A stretch of DNA of 64,000 bases from contig NZ_JAQGPL010000001.1 of NCBI RefSeq assembly GCF_028826105.1, positions 4,180,501-4,244,500 on the forward strand. Reading direction: 5' to 3'. A program made the position numbers and the translations under genes. The notes under the pieces are model-generated. The model was not told where the DNA came from and did not search any database. It was given only the letters and a program-made list of their open reading frames with translations. Positions 38,460-47,832 of this stretch are shown here, one piece after another (position 1 is the stretch's first letter; every line of letters begins with the position of its first letter). The stretch comes from Paenibacillus humicola. Lineage in GTDB: Bacteria; Bacillota; Bacilli; Paenibacillales; Paenibacillaceae.

Positions 38460-39611
38460 ATGACAGATCCGCTGTTTATCGTGTCTCGTGAAGATTGGTC
38501 CCTTCACCGCAAGGGATACCAGGACCAAACGCGCCATCAGGAAAAAGTGCGCGAAGCGATCAAACAGAATCTTCCCGATATCGTTTCGGATGAAAGCATC
38601 ATTCTGTCCGACGGGCAAAAAACGGTTAAAGTGCCGATCAAAAGCCTCGACGAGTACCGTTTTGTGTATAACTTCAACAAAAAGCAGCATGTCGGACAAG
38701 GTGACGGCGATTCGCAGGTAGGCGACGTGCTCGGCGTCGATCCGCAGGCCGCCAAAGGTCCCGGCAAAGGACAGGGCGCAGGCGACCAGCCCGGCGACGA
38801 GTATGTGGAGACGGAAATCAGTATCGATCAGCTCGAGGACATTTTATTCGACGAGCTCGAGCTTCCCAATCTGGAGCAGAAGCAGAAGGAGAACGTGCAG
38901 TCGACCGAAATCGTGTTTCAGGATATCCGCAAAAAAGGCATCATGTCCAACATCGACAAGAAGCGCACCCTGATCGAGAATTTGCGGCGCAATGCGAACG
39001 CGGGCATCTCCGGCATCGGCGGCATTTCGCCGGACGATCTCCGGTTCAAGACGTGGCAGGAAGTCATAAGGCCGCAGTCCAACGCGGTGATTCTGGCGCT
39101 CATGGATACGTCGGGCAGCATGGGCTCCTTCGAAAAATATTGCGCGCGCAGCTTCTTTTTCTGGATGACCCGTTTCCTCCGGCGCAAATACGAGCACGTG
39201 GAAATCGTCTTTATCGCTCACCATACGGAAGCGAAGGAAGTGACCGAGGAAGAGTTTTTCACCCGCGGCGAAAGCGGGGGCACGATCTGCTCCTCGGCTT
39301 ACCAGAAGGCGCTGGACATTATCGACAGCCGCTACCCGACCGCAAACTGGAATATTTACCCGTTCCATTTCTCGGACGGCGACAACCTGACCTCGGACAA
39401 CGAACGGTGCGTCCGGCTGATCGACGAGCTGCTCGCGAAATCGAACATGTTCGGCTATGGAGAAGTGAACCAGTACAACCGCAGCAGTACGCTGATGTCG
39501 GCCTTCAAGCATATTTCGAACAAGAAATTTATGTATTCCGTCATCCGCGAGAAAGGCGAGGTCTATAAAGCGCTGAAAACGTTCTTCACGAACAAGGCAA
39601 GCGGCGCCTAA
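38460..39611 (+). CDS. yhbH: Sporulation protein YhbH (DUF444, YeaH-type)
   Basis: The 383-residue product begins [20 protein letters not shown]. It is the DUF444 family: a linker rich in Gly, Gln and Asp near residue 90, then a von Willebrand A-like domain with the metal motif [20 protein letters not shown] and later [16 protein letters not shown] and [17 protein letters not shown]. In Bacillus YhbH is a SigE-controlled sporulation protein; in E. coli the homologue YeaH is encoded next to the kinase YeaG (PrkA). spoVR and prkA lie 8 and 10 kb further on. SD is AGAGGGTG. Confidence 0.96.
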   Translation: MTDPLFIVSREDWSLHRKGYQDQTRHQEKVREAIKQNLPDIVSDESIILSDGQKTVKVPIKSLDEYRFVYNFNKKQHVGQGDGDSQVGDVLGVDPQAAKGPGKGQGAGDQPGDEYVETEISIDQLEDILFDELELPNLEQKQKENVQSTEIVFQDIRKKGIMSNIDKKRTLIENLRRNANAGISGIGGISPDDLRFKTWQEVIRPQSNAVILALMDTSGSMGSFEKYCARSFFFWMTRFLRRKYEHVEIVFIAHHTEAKEVTEEEFFTRGESGGTICSSAYQKALDIIDSRYPTANWNIYPFHFSDGDNLTSDNERCVRLIDELLAKSNMFGYGEVNQYNRSSTLMSAFKHISNKKFMYSVIREKGEVYKALKTFFTNKASGA

Positions 39612-39621
39612 TACGCAAACC

Positions 39622-39651
39622 GAAGCGGAGCCGGGCAGCCGGCTCCGCTTC
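39622..39651. terminator. Bidirectional terminator between yhbH and threonine synthase
   Basis: GAAGCGGAGCCGG / CCGGCTCCGCTTC with a GCAG loop, a perfect 13-bp stem between convergent genes. The T-rich tail is weak on both sides. Confidence 0.7.
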
Positions 39652-39677
39652 TGCCGTTGTTCGCGGCATTGTATCCT

Positions 39678-40901
39678 CTAAATCCCCGTCCGTTCGCCAA
39701 GGCGGATAAAATCGGCGTAGCTCCGGATGACCGGCAGCTTGATTTCCGGCTGCCAATGGACATATTTATCCGCATGCGCCGTATTGAAGATCGCCACCGA
39801 TTCGTCCGGCGCAATCCATCCCCGCTCCGCAAGCCGGATCGTCCCGGCGGCCGCGGCGGCCCCTTCGGGAGAGCTGGAGATGCCGCAGCCTCCAATGATC
39901 CGCTGCGCGGCGGCGATCTCATCGGCGGTGACGGCGACGGCCGTGCCGCCCGTCTTCCGGATCAGCCCGGCGATGAGCTCGCCGTCGGGAGGCTCCGGCA
40001 CGCGCAGTCCGGTCGGGCTCGGGCTTGGCGGAAAGACGCAGCCGCTCCGCGATTCCGGTTCTTGCCGCACCCGGTCCACGATCGGGGTGCAGCCCTCCTC
40101 CTGCACGCTGACAAGCCGGGGAAACCGGTCTTCGATCCAGCCGAGCGCATGCAGCTCGCGAAACGCCTTCCACAGTCCGACGATACCCGATCCGCCGCCG
40201 GTCGGGTACACAATGACGTCGGGCAGCTTCCAGTCGAGCTGTTCAGCCAGCTCCAGCCCCATCGTCTTTTTGCCCTCTACCCGGCCCGGCTCCTTCAGCG
40301 TCCCCGCATGAAACCAGCCCTGCTCCGCGCGGCCTGCCTCCACGATCGCGGCGGCGTCGTGAATCAATCCGTCCACGATATAGACGGAAGCGCCGTACCT
40401 TACGCTTTCGCCGACGATAACGCCCGGACAGTCCTTCGGGACGAAGACGGCGGCTTTCATGTCCGCGCGCGCCGCATAAGCCGCAAGCGCCGACGCCGCG
40501 TTGCCGTTGGAGGGAACGGCCGCATAGCGGATCCCGTGCTCGCGCATAAGCGAAACCGCCGCGGAGAAGCCTCTCGCCTTGAAGCTCCCGGTCGGATTTT
40601 GCTCTTCGCGCTTTACCCATACCCGCTTCAGTCCGAGACGGCGTTCGAGCCCTTCCAGCCGAAGCAGCGGCGTCCAGCCTTCCCCCAGCGAAACGATATG
40701 CCGCTCATCCTTCACGGGAAGCAGCTCCCGGTACCGCCACATCGATGTCCCGCGGCCGACGAGCGACGACTTCGGCCATGTTTTTCTCAGCCGCTCCAGA
40801 TCGTATTCGACCAGCAGGGTTCCCCCGCAACCGCATTTCGCGTTCAGGCTGAACGATACGGTTGCGCCGCATTTCGCACACACCTGTCTGCAGTGTTCCA
40901 T
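39678..40901 (-). CDS. thrC: Threonine synthase (long form with N-terminal zinc ribbon)
   Basis: ATG 40901 (SD GGAGGATG) gives 407 residues. The N-terminus has a Cys4 element (CAKCGATVSF ... CGCGGTLLVEYD), followed by a fold-type II PLP domain with SLGEGWTPLLRLEGLERRLG, the PLP lysine in NPTGSFKARGFSAAV, and the phosphate-binding YPTGGGSGIVG. It converts O-phosphohomoserine to threonine. The length exceeds the 350-residue Bacillus ThrC because of the ribbon. No other threonine genes are nearby, so a threonine-synthase-like enzyme with a different substrate is possible. Confidence 0.85.
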   Translation of the reverse strand: MEHCRQVCAKCGATVSFSLNAKCGCGGTLLVEYDLERLRKTWPKSSLVGRGTSMWRYRELLPVKDERHIVSLGEGWTPLLRLEGLERRLGLKRVWVKREEQNPTGSFKARGFSAAVSLMREHGIRYAAVPSNGNAASALAAYAARADMKAAVFVPKDCPGVIVGESVRYGASVYIVDGLIHDAAAIVEAGRAEQGWFHAGTLKEPGRVEGKKTMGLELAEQLDWKLPDVIVYPTGGGSGIVGLWKAFRELHALGWIEDRFPRLVSVQEEGCTPIVDRVRQEPESRSGCVFPPSPSPTGLRVPEPPDGELIAGLIRKTGGTAVAVTADEIAAAQRIIGGCGISSSPEGAAAAAGTIRLAERGWIAPDESVAIFNTAHADKYVHWQPEIKLPVIRSYADFIRLGERTGI

Positions 40902-41078
40902 TTCATCCTCCGCCCCGCGTTTGACGTTCGCTCGCCGCATGACGTCGCTCACCATTCCTATTTAACATACTCGCCGGCAGGGGGAACGAAACGGTGTAAG
41001 CCTATTTTAAGCCGCCCCCGGGAAACATTGAGCCGTATACCCATACGATGGGATAGGAACGTGTGAAGGAGGCCGCAA

Positions 41079-41477
41079 ATGCTGCGCTTGATGTGCAAAG
41101 GCAAAATTCACCGCGCTTCCGTCACGGAAGCCCGGCTGGACTATGTGGGCAGCATTACGCTCGACGCGCTGCTGATGAAAGAAGCGAACATCCAGCCTTA
41201 TGAAATGGTGCAGATCACCAGTCTTCGCAATGCGACGCGGTGGAAGACGTACGCCATCCCCGCCCCCGAGGGCTCCGGGAAGGTGTGCCTGAACGGCCCG
41301 CCGGCCCATCTGTTCGCGCCTGGCGATTTGGTCATCGTGCTCAGTCTCGGTTTGCTCGACGAAACGGAAATCGGCCGCCTGAAGCCGGCCGTCGTGTTCG
41401 TCGACGAGCACAACCGGATCACGAGCGTGGAAAGCCACGATCTGGTCGTGTGGAAGCAGGACGAAGCCGGCGAATAA
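41079..41477 (+). CDS. panD: Aspartate 1-decarboxylase PanD
   Basis: The 132-residue proenzyme begins MLRLMCKGKIHRASVTEARL. The self-cleavage site Gly24-Ser25 lies in DYVGSITLDALLM and yields the pyruvoyl cofactor. Conserved ATRWKTYAI and the C-terminal VVFVDEHNRIT are present. It makes beta-alanine for pantothenate and CoA. panB and panC are not next to it, which differs from the panBCD operon of B. subtilis. SD is GAAGGAGG. Confidence 0.97.
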   Translation: MLRLMCKGKIHRASVTEARLDYVGSITLDALLMKEANIQPYEMVQITSLRNATRWKTYAIPAPEGSGKVCLNGPPAHLFAPGDLVIVLSLGLLDETEIGRLKPAVVFVDEHNRITSVESHDLVVWKQDEAGE

Positions 41478-41604
41478 GCGTTTCCGATGCTTGCGATACC
41501 GCACTCGGATCCTAAAACCGCCAAGCCTTTTGCTTCCGGACTGAGTGATCGCTGAAGGGACGTGAACCGCGAATATACCTGCAACGTTCGGGAGGATCAA
41601 TCGT

Positions 41605-42423
41605 TTGGGAAAATGGAAGCTTCATCAGTTTTACAGTCGCGACGAGGGACTGCGCGGCCTGCTGCCGAGCACGTCCCTGTACAGTCCCGCTGCCCTGAAG
41701 CGTTATTTGAATCGTTACCGGGCGGTTTATATTAAGCCGGATATGGAGCATACCGGAAAAGGCATCGTGAAAGCATGGCGTACGGGCGAAGGCTATGCTT
41801 TCATCAAAGTCCGCGGTCGGAGGTCCGCGTCCGTTCCGGGCACGGAAGCGCTGCATAAGCAAATGGGTCTCGGCGGCAAACGGGGCGCCTACGTCATTCA
41901 GCGCGCGATCGAGCTTGCTTCCGTCAAGGGACGGGCGTTCGACGTGCGGGTGATGATGATGCGCTACCGGGGCAAATGGACGTATGCGGGCATGATCGCC
42001 AAGGTTGCGGGGCCGGGCAGCATCGTGACCAACGTGCGCCGCGGCCGCGGGTATACGATGACGGTTCCGGGCGCGCTGCGGGTATCCGGCCGGTTTGACG
42101 GCGGCGAGATCGAGCGCTTCACCGGCCGGCTGGTCGCCGTCAGTCGGAAGGTATGTGCCCGGTTCGACCGGTATAAATTCAGCCGCCAGATCGGCATCGA
42201 TTACGGCATCGACAAGAACGGCCGGCTGTGGATCATCGAGGTCAATTTCGATTACCCTTCCCATGCCCTTTTTCTCGGCCTGAAGGATAAAACCTTTTAC
42301 CGCAAAATAAAACGCATCCAGGCGTCGTGGAAAAAGCGGACGAAGTCCGAACCGCGGCCGGCTGAAGCCGTTTCCAACCTTGGCCTTTCGGGTCCGGCCG
42401 TTCCCGCCGAGCGCAAAAAGTAG
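41605..42423 (+). CDS. YheC/YheD-type ATP-grasp protein 6, short and diverged
   Basis: A TTG start at 41605 (SD GGGAGGATC) gives 272 residues, containing only the ATP-grasp region. Landmarks are YIKPDMEHTGKGIVKAW, FDVRVMMMRYRGKWTYAGMI, GSIVTNVRRGRGYTM and GIDYGIDKNGRLWIIEVN. The Lys-Pro after the final Asn, present in all five copies at 1.7-8.6 kb, is replaced by FDYPSH, and the glycine loop reads DMEHTGKG. The C-terminus is basic. This matches a common Bacillales group of short YheC/D-like proteins, so it is a family member with altered specificity rather than a broken copy. Confidence 0.85.
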   Translation: MGKWKLHQFYSRDEGLRGLLPSTSLYSPAALKRYLNRYRAVYIKPDMEHTGKGIVKAWRTGEGYAFIKVRGRRSASVPGTEALHKQMGLGGKRGAYVIQRAIELASVKGRAFDVRVMMMRYRGKWTYAGMIAKVAGPGSIVTNVRRGRGYTMTVPGALRVSGRFDGGEIERFTGRLVAVSRKVCARFDRYKFSRQIGIDYGIDKNGRLWIIEVNFDYPSHALFLGLKDKTFYRKIKRIQASWKKRTKSEPRPAEAVSNLGLSGPAVPAERKK

Positions 42424-42453
42424 CCCGCACAGGGCGAAGAAGCCTTGTGCGGG
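42424..42453. terminator. Hairpin between convergent genes
   Basis: CCCGCACAGGG / CCTTGTGCGGG around an 8-nt loop, starting directly after the stop of the ATP-grasp gene. No T-tract, so activity is uncertain. Confidence 0.5.
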
Positions 42454-42472
42454 CCGCGTATACCGGCCGCCG

Positions 42473-44392
42473 TTATTTGCGCTTCGGGAGCGCGCGCACG
42501 TAGCGGTCGGAGATGTCCATCAGCTTCAGGACGTAATCGTAGTCCTTGCGGTATTTCGAGAAGTCCTTCACGGGCTTCAGCGTCCGGATCGACACCGCCG
42601 TGCCGTCATCGAAGCCTTTGCCGGGAACGAACAGGATGTCGTCATTAAAGAACGAGCCCGTCGGCAAATAATACCGCATGCCGAATACGTTGCGGTCGAT
42701 GTTCAGCAGATCGTGGCCGAACGCGACGAATTTCTCGTCCTTCAGCGATATTCCGAGCAGGTTGGCGACGGTCGGCATAATGTCGAGCTGTCCGCCGACC
42801 TGATCGATCACTTTTCCCGCGGTTTCCCCGGGCATATGGATGATCAGCGGGATATTAAATCGCGTTATCCGCGGATCGTATGGAATGCCTAGCTGCTTCG
42901 TCACTTCGCCGGGATCGTTGTCCTGCGGCTGCAGCCCGAAATGATCGCCGTACAGGACGAGCACCGTATTGTCCCACATGCCGTTTGCCTTGAGCCGGTC
43001 GATCAGGGTGCCGATCGCATAATCGGTATAGTTGAGCGCCGTCAAATATTTGCCGAGCTGCGACCCCTCCATGGAAGCCGGGACGTCGATTTTCTTGCGG
43101 TCGTCCGGCACGTCGAACGGAAAATGGCTCGATACGGTGATGAACTGGGCGTAAAACGGCTTATGCTGCTGCTGCAGTGCGGACAGCTTGTCCACCCCTA
43201 CCCGGTACAGCTCCTCGTCGGAAGCGCCGAAGCTGTTGAAGTGATCGTTATGGTAAAACGGCTTGTCGTAATAATGGTTGAAGTTAAGCGCCGGATACAG
43301 CTTGATCCGGTCCCAGAACACGACGTTGTTCACATGGAAGGTATCGGCTTCGTATCCCCGCTCCTGCAGCAGGCGCGGCATGCTTGGCAGTTTCCGGTCC
43401 CCGTACCCGGTGGACATCGCGATTTTTCCGGTCGGATAGATGGACGTGTTCGACATAAATTCCGCGTCGGACGTGTTCCCCTGCCCGATCTGCTGAAAGA
43501 TATGCGGAAAATAGAAGCTTTCATCCGCCAGCTTGTTCAGCACCGGCGTCAGCTCCTTCCCGCCCAGCTTCAGATGAAGCGCAAAGTTCTGGAACGCCTC
43601 CATCTGCACGAGAATGACGTTTTTCCCTTTCATCGACCCGAAATAAACGGGCGTTTTGAGTCCCGGCGGCGAGAACGGATTGGCCGCCTCGAACGCGTCG
43701 TATTCCTTCACGATATCGCTCAGGCTGCCTTCCGCCTCGACGCTGTTATCCTCCGCGGACTTGATTGCGGAAGCGACCTGGTAGCCCAGAAAACCGACGT
43801 TCTCCGACTCGACCAGCTCGTTATCGATCGGCAGGCCAAGCTGTATGAAACGGGCACATACGGTCGCGCACAGGACGAGCGTCAGCGCCGCGCCCGTTTT
43901 CCAGACCGGGCGTGCGCTCGTCAAACGGCGGCCGCCGGCCGCCTTCCGCACGATCCCTATGACGGCGCCTGCGATCAGGTCCGCAAAATACAAATAGTTG
44001 CTGAGCCGGATCGTCGCCTGCACGCTGGACCCGATCTCCCCTACCTGATGCAGCTCCGTCAGCGCCGTATAGGTCGGCACCGAGCCGAAGTGGGAGAAAT
44101 AGAGCGTCGATGCGAACAAGGCGAGCGAATATACGGCATTGAGTGCCCAGTAGACCGCATTTTTCGCTTTCATCGGAGACAGCAGCTCGACAAGGCTCAA
44201 GAGGACGAGCACGGAGGCCGCGTCCGCCGTCACCCGGCCCCAGGCGATCTCGCCGTAGAAGAAATAACGAAGCAGCACCATTTTCAGCACAAACAGCAGC
44301 GCCATGATATAAAAGAGCGGAATCCGCCCCTGCGCCTGCCGGCGAAGCGGCAGCGGCGCGCGGGATTTTCCGCTCATCGTGAGTGGTTTCAT
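42473..44392 (-). CDS. Lipoteichoic acid synthase-type sulfatase-fold membrane enzyme
   Basis: The 639-residue product has five predicted N-terminal membrane segments within the first 200 residues, then an extracellular alkaline-phosphatase/sulfatase-fold domain. Catalytic features of LtaS are visible: the metal ligand in NVILVQMEAFQNFAL, the nucleophile threonine in GNTSDAEFMSN, and the C-terminal metal site LYGDHFGLQPQD. Such enzymes polymerise glycerol-phosphate from phosphatidylglycerol onto glycolipid. B. subtilis has four paralogues, including sporulation-linked YqgS; which type this is cannot be told. Confidence 0.93.
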   Translation of the reverse strand: MKPLTMSGKSRAPLPLRRQAQGRIPLFYIMALLFVLKMVLLRYFFYGEIAWGRVTADAASVLVLLSLVELLSPMKAKNAVYWALNAVYSLALFASTLYFSHFGSVPTYTALTELHQVGEIGSSVQATIRLSNYLYFADLIAGAVIGIVRKAAGGRRLTSARPVWKTGAALTLVLCATVCARFIQLGLPIDNELVESENVGFLGYQVASAIKSAEDNSVEAEGSLSDIVKEYDAFEAANPFSPPGLKTPVYFGSMKGKNVILVQMEAFQNFALHLKLGGKELTPVLNKLADESFYFPHIFQQIGQGNTSDAEFMSNTSIYPTGKIAMSTGYGDRKLPSMPRLLQERGYEADTFHVNNVVFWDRIKLYPALNFNHYYDKPFYHNDHFNSFGASDEELYRVGVDKLSALQQQHKPFYAQFITVSSHFPFDVPDDRKKIDVPASMEGSQLGKYLTALNYTDYAIGTLIDRLKANGMWDNTVLVLYGDHFGLQPQDNDPGEVTKQLGIPYDPRITRFNIPLIIHMPGETAGKVIDQVGGQLDIMPTVANLLGISLKDEKFVAFGHDLLNIDRNVFGMRYYLPTGSFFNDDILFVPGKGFDDGTAVSIRTLKPVKDFSKYRKDYDYVLKLMDISDRYVRALPKRK

Positions 44393-44423
44393 CGCTTTCG
44401 TCCCGTATTCCTTTCCTCGTCAA

Positions 44424-45629
44424 TTAGACTGCCATGCTGCTCGCGGGCTTCGGTTTGCTCGTCACGCTTCGCAGCAAGATGAAACCGATCACCGCGGTTA
44501 CGCACCCGAGCGCTCCGACGATGACAAAACCTTCGCGCAGCGTCAGCCAGTCGCCCGCCGCGCCCATGAAGAGCGGTCCCGCGAACATGCCCAGCCCGTA
44601 AATGGCCTGATAGAAGCCCATCGCCGTGGCGCGCTTGCCCGTGTCCATATGCTTGATGCTGAGCGACATCAGCACGGGCGAGGTGAAGCCGCGTCCGAAG
44701 CCCGCGATCGCCTGCGTCGCAATGAGCAGCCCGAGCGAGTCCGTAAACGGGATCAGCACGGTGAATACGCCGCTCAGCACGAAGCCGATGACGATGACCG
44801 TCCGCTCGCCCAGCTTCTCCGCGAAATATTTGCCGCCCATCCAGGCCGCCAGCGCGGTCGGAAACGTCGAGCAGAACGTCAGCAGCCCCAGCCCCAGCTT
44901 CGTTGCGCCGAGCGACTGCGCGTAAACGGGCGTAAACCCGAACACGGTCGCAAAGGTAAGCACCTGAAACAGGATCGACAGGAACGATACGGTCAGCAGC
45001 GTACGGTCGCCGGCCACCTCCATGACGCCCTGCAGAGTAATCTTCTGCTCGTTCTCGTCGAACTTCTCGACGATGAAGAGCGCCCCGGCCGCTCCGACGA
45101 GCCCGACGGCGGCGCCGATCAGAAACGCCGATTCCCAGCTGTAGTGGTCCGCGAACCAGCCGCCGCACAGAATGCCGCACATTTGGCCGAGCGAGTTGTA
45201 GACGGAGATCGTTCCCATCGCCCGCGTCGTCTCCTGCTTCAAATAGTAGCTGGCGAACAAAATCGTAAAATCGACCCAAGTGGCGGCCGCCACGCCGGCG
45301 ATCGTACGCAGCACGAGAATCCAGGTCAGATCGTGCGTAATGAGAATGCCCGCTCCGGACAGGACCGAAAACAGCAGCCCGAGAATAATGAACAGCTTGC
45401 GCTTATGCAGCCGGTCGGACAGAACGCCGACCGGTACCCTCAGCAGCATTTGGCTGAGGCCGTACATGCCGACGATGAGGCCGGCCATTTTACCCGATGC
45501 GCCCAAAAATTCTACGTAGGCGGTCAAAATCGGGACGCAGGTATACATCGAAAACCAGAACAAGAACGTGACCGCGCAAAACAGCGGGATGCGGTAATTG
45601 ACGCTGCCGGATACGGACTGGATGCTCAT
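44424..45629 (-). CDS. MFS transporter, probable drug or metabolite efflux
   Basis: A 401-residue protein with 12 predicted membrane segments beginning LFCAVTFLFWFSMYTCVPIL. The major facilitator signature between segments 2 and 3 is GVLSDRLHKRKLFIILG. Length and layout fit the DHA1-like group (B. subtilis YfkF type). Substrate unknown. It precedes the LTA-synthase-type gene by 31 bp on the same strand and may be cotranscribed. A hairpin lies just upstream. Confidence 0.9.
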   Translation of the reverse strand: MSIQSVSGSVNYRIPLFCAVTFLFWFSMYTCVPILTAYVEFLGASGKMAGLIVGMYGLSQMLLRVPVGVLSDRLHKRKLFIILGLLFSVLSGAGILITHDLTWILVLRTIAGVAAATWVDFTILFASYYLKQETTRAMGTISVYNSLGQMCGILCGGWFADHYSWESAFLIGAAVGLVGAAGALFIVEKFDENEQKITLQGVMEVAGDRTLLTVSFLSILFQVLTFATVFGFTPVYAQSLGATKLGLGLLTFCSTFPTALAAWMGGKYFAEKLGERTVIVIGFVLSGVFTVLIPFTDSLGLLIATQAIAGFGRGFTSPVLMSLSIKHMDTGKRATAMGFYQAIYGLGMFAGPLFMGAAGDWLTLREGFVIVGALGCVTAVIGFILLRSVTSKPKPASSMAV

Positions 45630-45660
45630 CGTGCTTCGATTGCCTTCCTTCCATTATAAA

Positions 45661-45687
45661 ATCCACCGGTCTCGCGGACCGGCGGAT
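45661..45687 (-). terminator. Hairpin upstream of the MFS gene
   Basis: ATCCACCGGTC / GACCGGCGGAT stem, followed on the minus strand by TTTTATAATGG. It is likely the terminator of the alpha/beta hydrolase transcript, which ends about 165 bp earlier. Confidence 0.65.
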
Positions 45688-45853
45688 CAAGGAAGCTCTC
45701 CGGGCGCACAATCGGGGTTCGAATAAAATCGGAACCTATTATCCGCCACAACCCGGCAAAAGTCAAAGCGCGTCTGCGCCGTTCTCGGCGCGAAAGCGAT
45801 CGTTTTCACTGCTTGTTCCGGCGCCTTGCTGGCCCTGGAACTTGTTTTTGGCC

Positions 45854-46636
45854 TTACTCGGCCGCAGTCCGGCGCCCTGCCGCATCGCCGCCACCCGTCA
45901 GCCTGCGCAGCCAGTCCTGCATCGCCGCCGAGACGGCCTCCTGCTGCTCCGCCTCGGTCAAGGAAGAGGGAGCGTCCGGAGGAAACCAGCGGTAGGAGCC
46001 GAACTGGATGTGATTCCCGCCCTTTACGGAAACATACTCGGTATCGGCAGGCAGCCGGCCGATATGGTTTCGCCACAAATTCGCATGAACGATGCCGTCG
46101 TTCGTCGCCGCGATATGCAGCACCGGCAGCTTTTTCGCCCGCAGATCGCCCGTCTTGTCGGCAAATGAGGCGATCAGAAACACGCCTTTCACCTTCTCCG
46201 GATGGGCCGAGGAGAAGCGGACGGCGGCGGTGCCGCCGAGCGAGTGGCCGCCGATCACGAACGATTCGCCGGGCTGCGCGGCCATCACGTCGAGCGCTCG
46301 GTTTAGGCCGAGCAGCGAGAGACGAAGCGGCATGTCGACGAGGTACACGCGGTGCCCGGCGGCTGCGACCCGGCGGCCGAACTCGGCGTAGCAGCGCGGA
46401 TCGGCGAACGCGCCCGGATAGAAGATGACGGAGGGCTCCTTCGCTTTGCCCGCCGGCTGCATCGAAATCCACCTGCCGTTATCGGTCACCCGGACCAGCC
46501 GGTCGCTCTTCATCGCAGCCAGCCCCCGTTTGCCCGGCTCAAGCAAATGGTACATGGCGGCAATCAGCGCCGAGCCGGCAAGCACGACGGCCCCAAGCCG
46601 CAGCGCAGCCCGCCGCATCTGAAATGGTTTTCGCAT
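45854..46636 (-). CDS. Membrane-anchored alpha/beta hydrolase
   Basis: ATG 46636 (SD GAGG) gives 260 residues. A basic start (MRKPFQMRRAALR) and a membrane segment (LGAVVLAGSALIAAMYHLL) act as an uncleaved anchor or signal. The catalytic serine lies in VIGGHSLGGTAA, the acid probably in AATNDGIVH, and the histidine in VKGGNHIQFGSY. The substrate is not evident. The region 45688-45853 downstream shows no gene. Confidence 0.87.
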   Translation of the reverse strand: MRKPFQMRRAALRLGAVVLAGSALIAAMYHLLEPGKRGLAAMKSDRLVRVTDNGRWISMQPAGKAKEPSVIFYPGAFADPRCYAEFGRRVAAAGHRVYLVDMPLRLSLLGLNRALDVMAAQPGESFVIGGHSLGGTAAVRFSSAHPEKVKGVFLIASFADKTGDLRAKKLPVLHIAATNDGIVHANLWRNHIGRLPADTEYVSVKGGNHIQFGSYRWFPPDAPSSLTEAEQQEAVSAAMQDWLRRLTGGGDAAGRRTAAE

Positions 46637-46850
46637 CGTGACGCCTCTTTCCTCATCCCGAGATTTCCGTTCGTTCCCTGTCCTGAAAATATGGTGCCCA
46701 AAAGGCGCATTTTCCAGCAAAATAAGGGTTTTAAGGCTTGTCCGGCCATGAGGGCTGAGGGCGGAATGGCCTTTCCTCCGGCCCGCATGGATCGCGCAGA
46801 CCGAATAAGCCGTCCCGAGCCCCATGCAGTCTCCCGGGACAGCTCACGAG

Positions 46851-47591
46851 TCAGGATTGCTCCGGCAGGCCGGCCGCCTTGCGCACCTCGTTGGCCAGCC
46901 GGTTGAATTCCGCCTTGTCCTGCGGCGTCGTGGCGGCGAACCAGGCCGCCGACAGGAAACGAATGATTTTTTCCGCATCCGCCTGCTTCATCTTCGGTTT
47001 GACCTCCTTTTTCAAACTCCACCAGCCCTCGCTGCCGTACGATTCATTCAAATCGAGCGGGACCCCCGCCACGGAAACGCCGTTCCGGTATTGATAAATG
47101 TTCGCCCGCCCGCTCCTGCTCCCCCGGCTCCACGCGTACGTCTGCCAGAAGCGCTCGCACGCGCCCCGCCTGGCCATTTCTTCTATGACGGCGTAAGAGC
47201 CGTAAACGCCGGCGTCGTAACCGTAGATTTGGCTGCGCGCCGAGCGCAAATACTGTTCGATGGCATCGTAATCGGCCGGCTGCGCGTCGTAATCGACCGC
47301 GAAATAAATGGCGCTGCCTGCCGGCTGGCCGACAAGACGCGCTTCGGCAAGCGCCAAGATGCCGTCCTCAAAGCCTGCGGCCGCGCCCTGCGACACCCGG
47401 TTGGCCGACAGCTCGAAGACGGACACGATCCGCATGCCGGCGTCCGAAATGATCTGCGCCTCGGCAGCCGTCAGCCGCTTCCAGGCGTAAGCCGGCGGCA
47501 CCAGGTAACGCGCCGCGAACGTCATGCCGGCCGCGGCAAGCGCTTTCGCTCGCGCGGCGTTCAGAGGTATGGCGCAATCGAAGCCTTTCAT
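46851..47591 (-). CDS. DUF1906 glycoside-hydrolase-like protein (Rv2525c-like)
   Basis: The 246-residue product starts MKGFDCAIPLNAARAKALAA and shows the TIM-barrel pattern of DUF1906: FAARYLVPPAYAWKRLTAAE, GSAIYFAVDYDAQPADYDAI and GYDAGVYGSYAVIEEM. The C-terminal tail (about residues 195-246) is Lys- and Ala-rich and may be a separate binding module. Members are thought to act on or bind cell-wall peptidoglycan. There is no signal peptide. SD is GGGAGGTG. It is divergent from spoVR. Confidence 0.87.
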   Translation of the reverse strand: MKGFDCAIPLNAARAKALAAAGMTFAARYLVPPAYAWKRLTAAEAQIISDAGMRIVSVFELSANRVSQGAAAGFEDGILALAEARLVGQPAGSAIYFAVDYDAQPADYDAIEQYLRSARSQIYGYDAGVYGSYAVIEEMARRGACERFWQTYAWSRGSRSGRANIYQYRNGVSVAGVPLDLNESYGSEGWWSLKKEVKPKMKQADAEKIIRFLSAAWFAATTPQDKAEFNRLANEVRKAAGLPEQS

Positions 47592-47832
47592 CGCGAGTAT
47601 TCACCTCCCTCTCAAGCCTGCAGCGGCCGGGGAATACAAGCCGCCGCTTTATTTTTATCTATATGTACCAAGCTTTAGCAGCGCAACCGCTATATAACCC
47701 GTAGGCTCGGCACGACGGGATCGGGCTTCGTATTCCGGTGCCGATTAGCCGCTGCGTCCGGCATAAGGTTCCCCGGCCCGCCATAAACATAGATATGAAC
47801 GTATCATGCATTCCATAAGGGGGGAGTGACGA

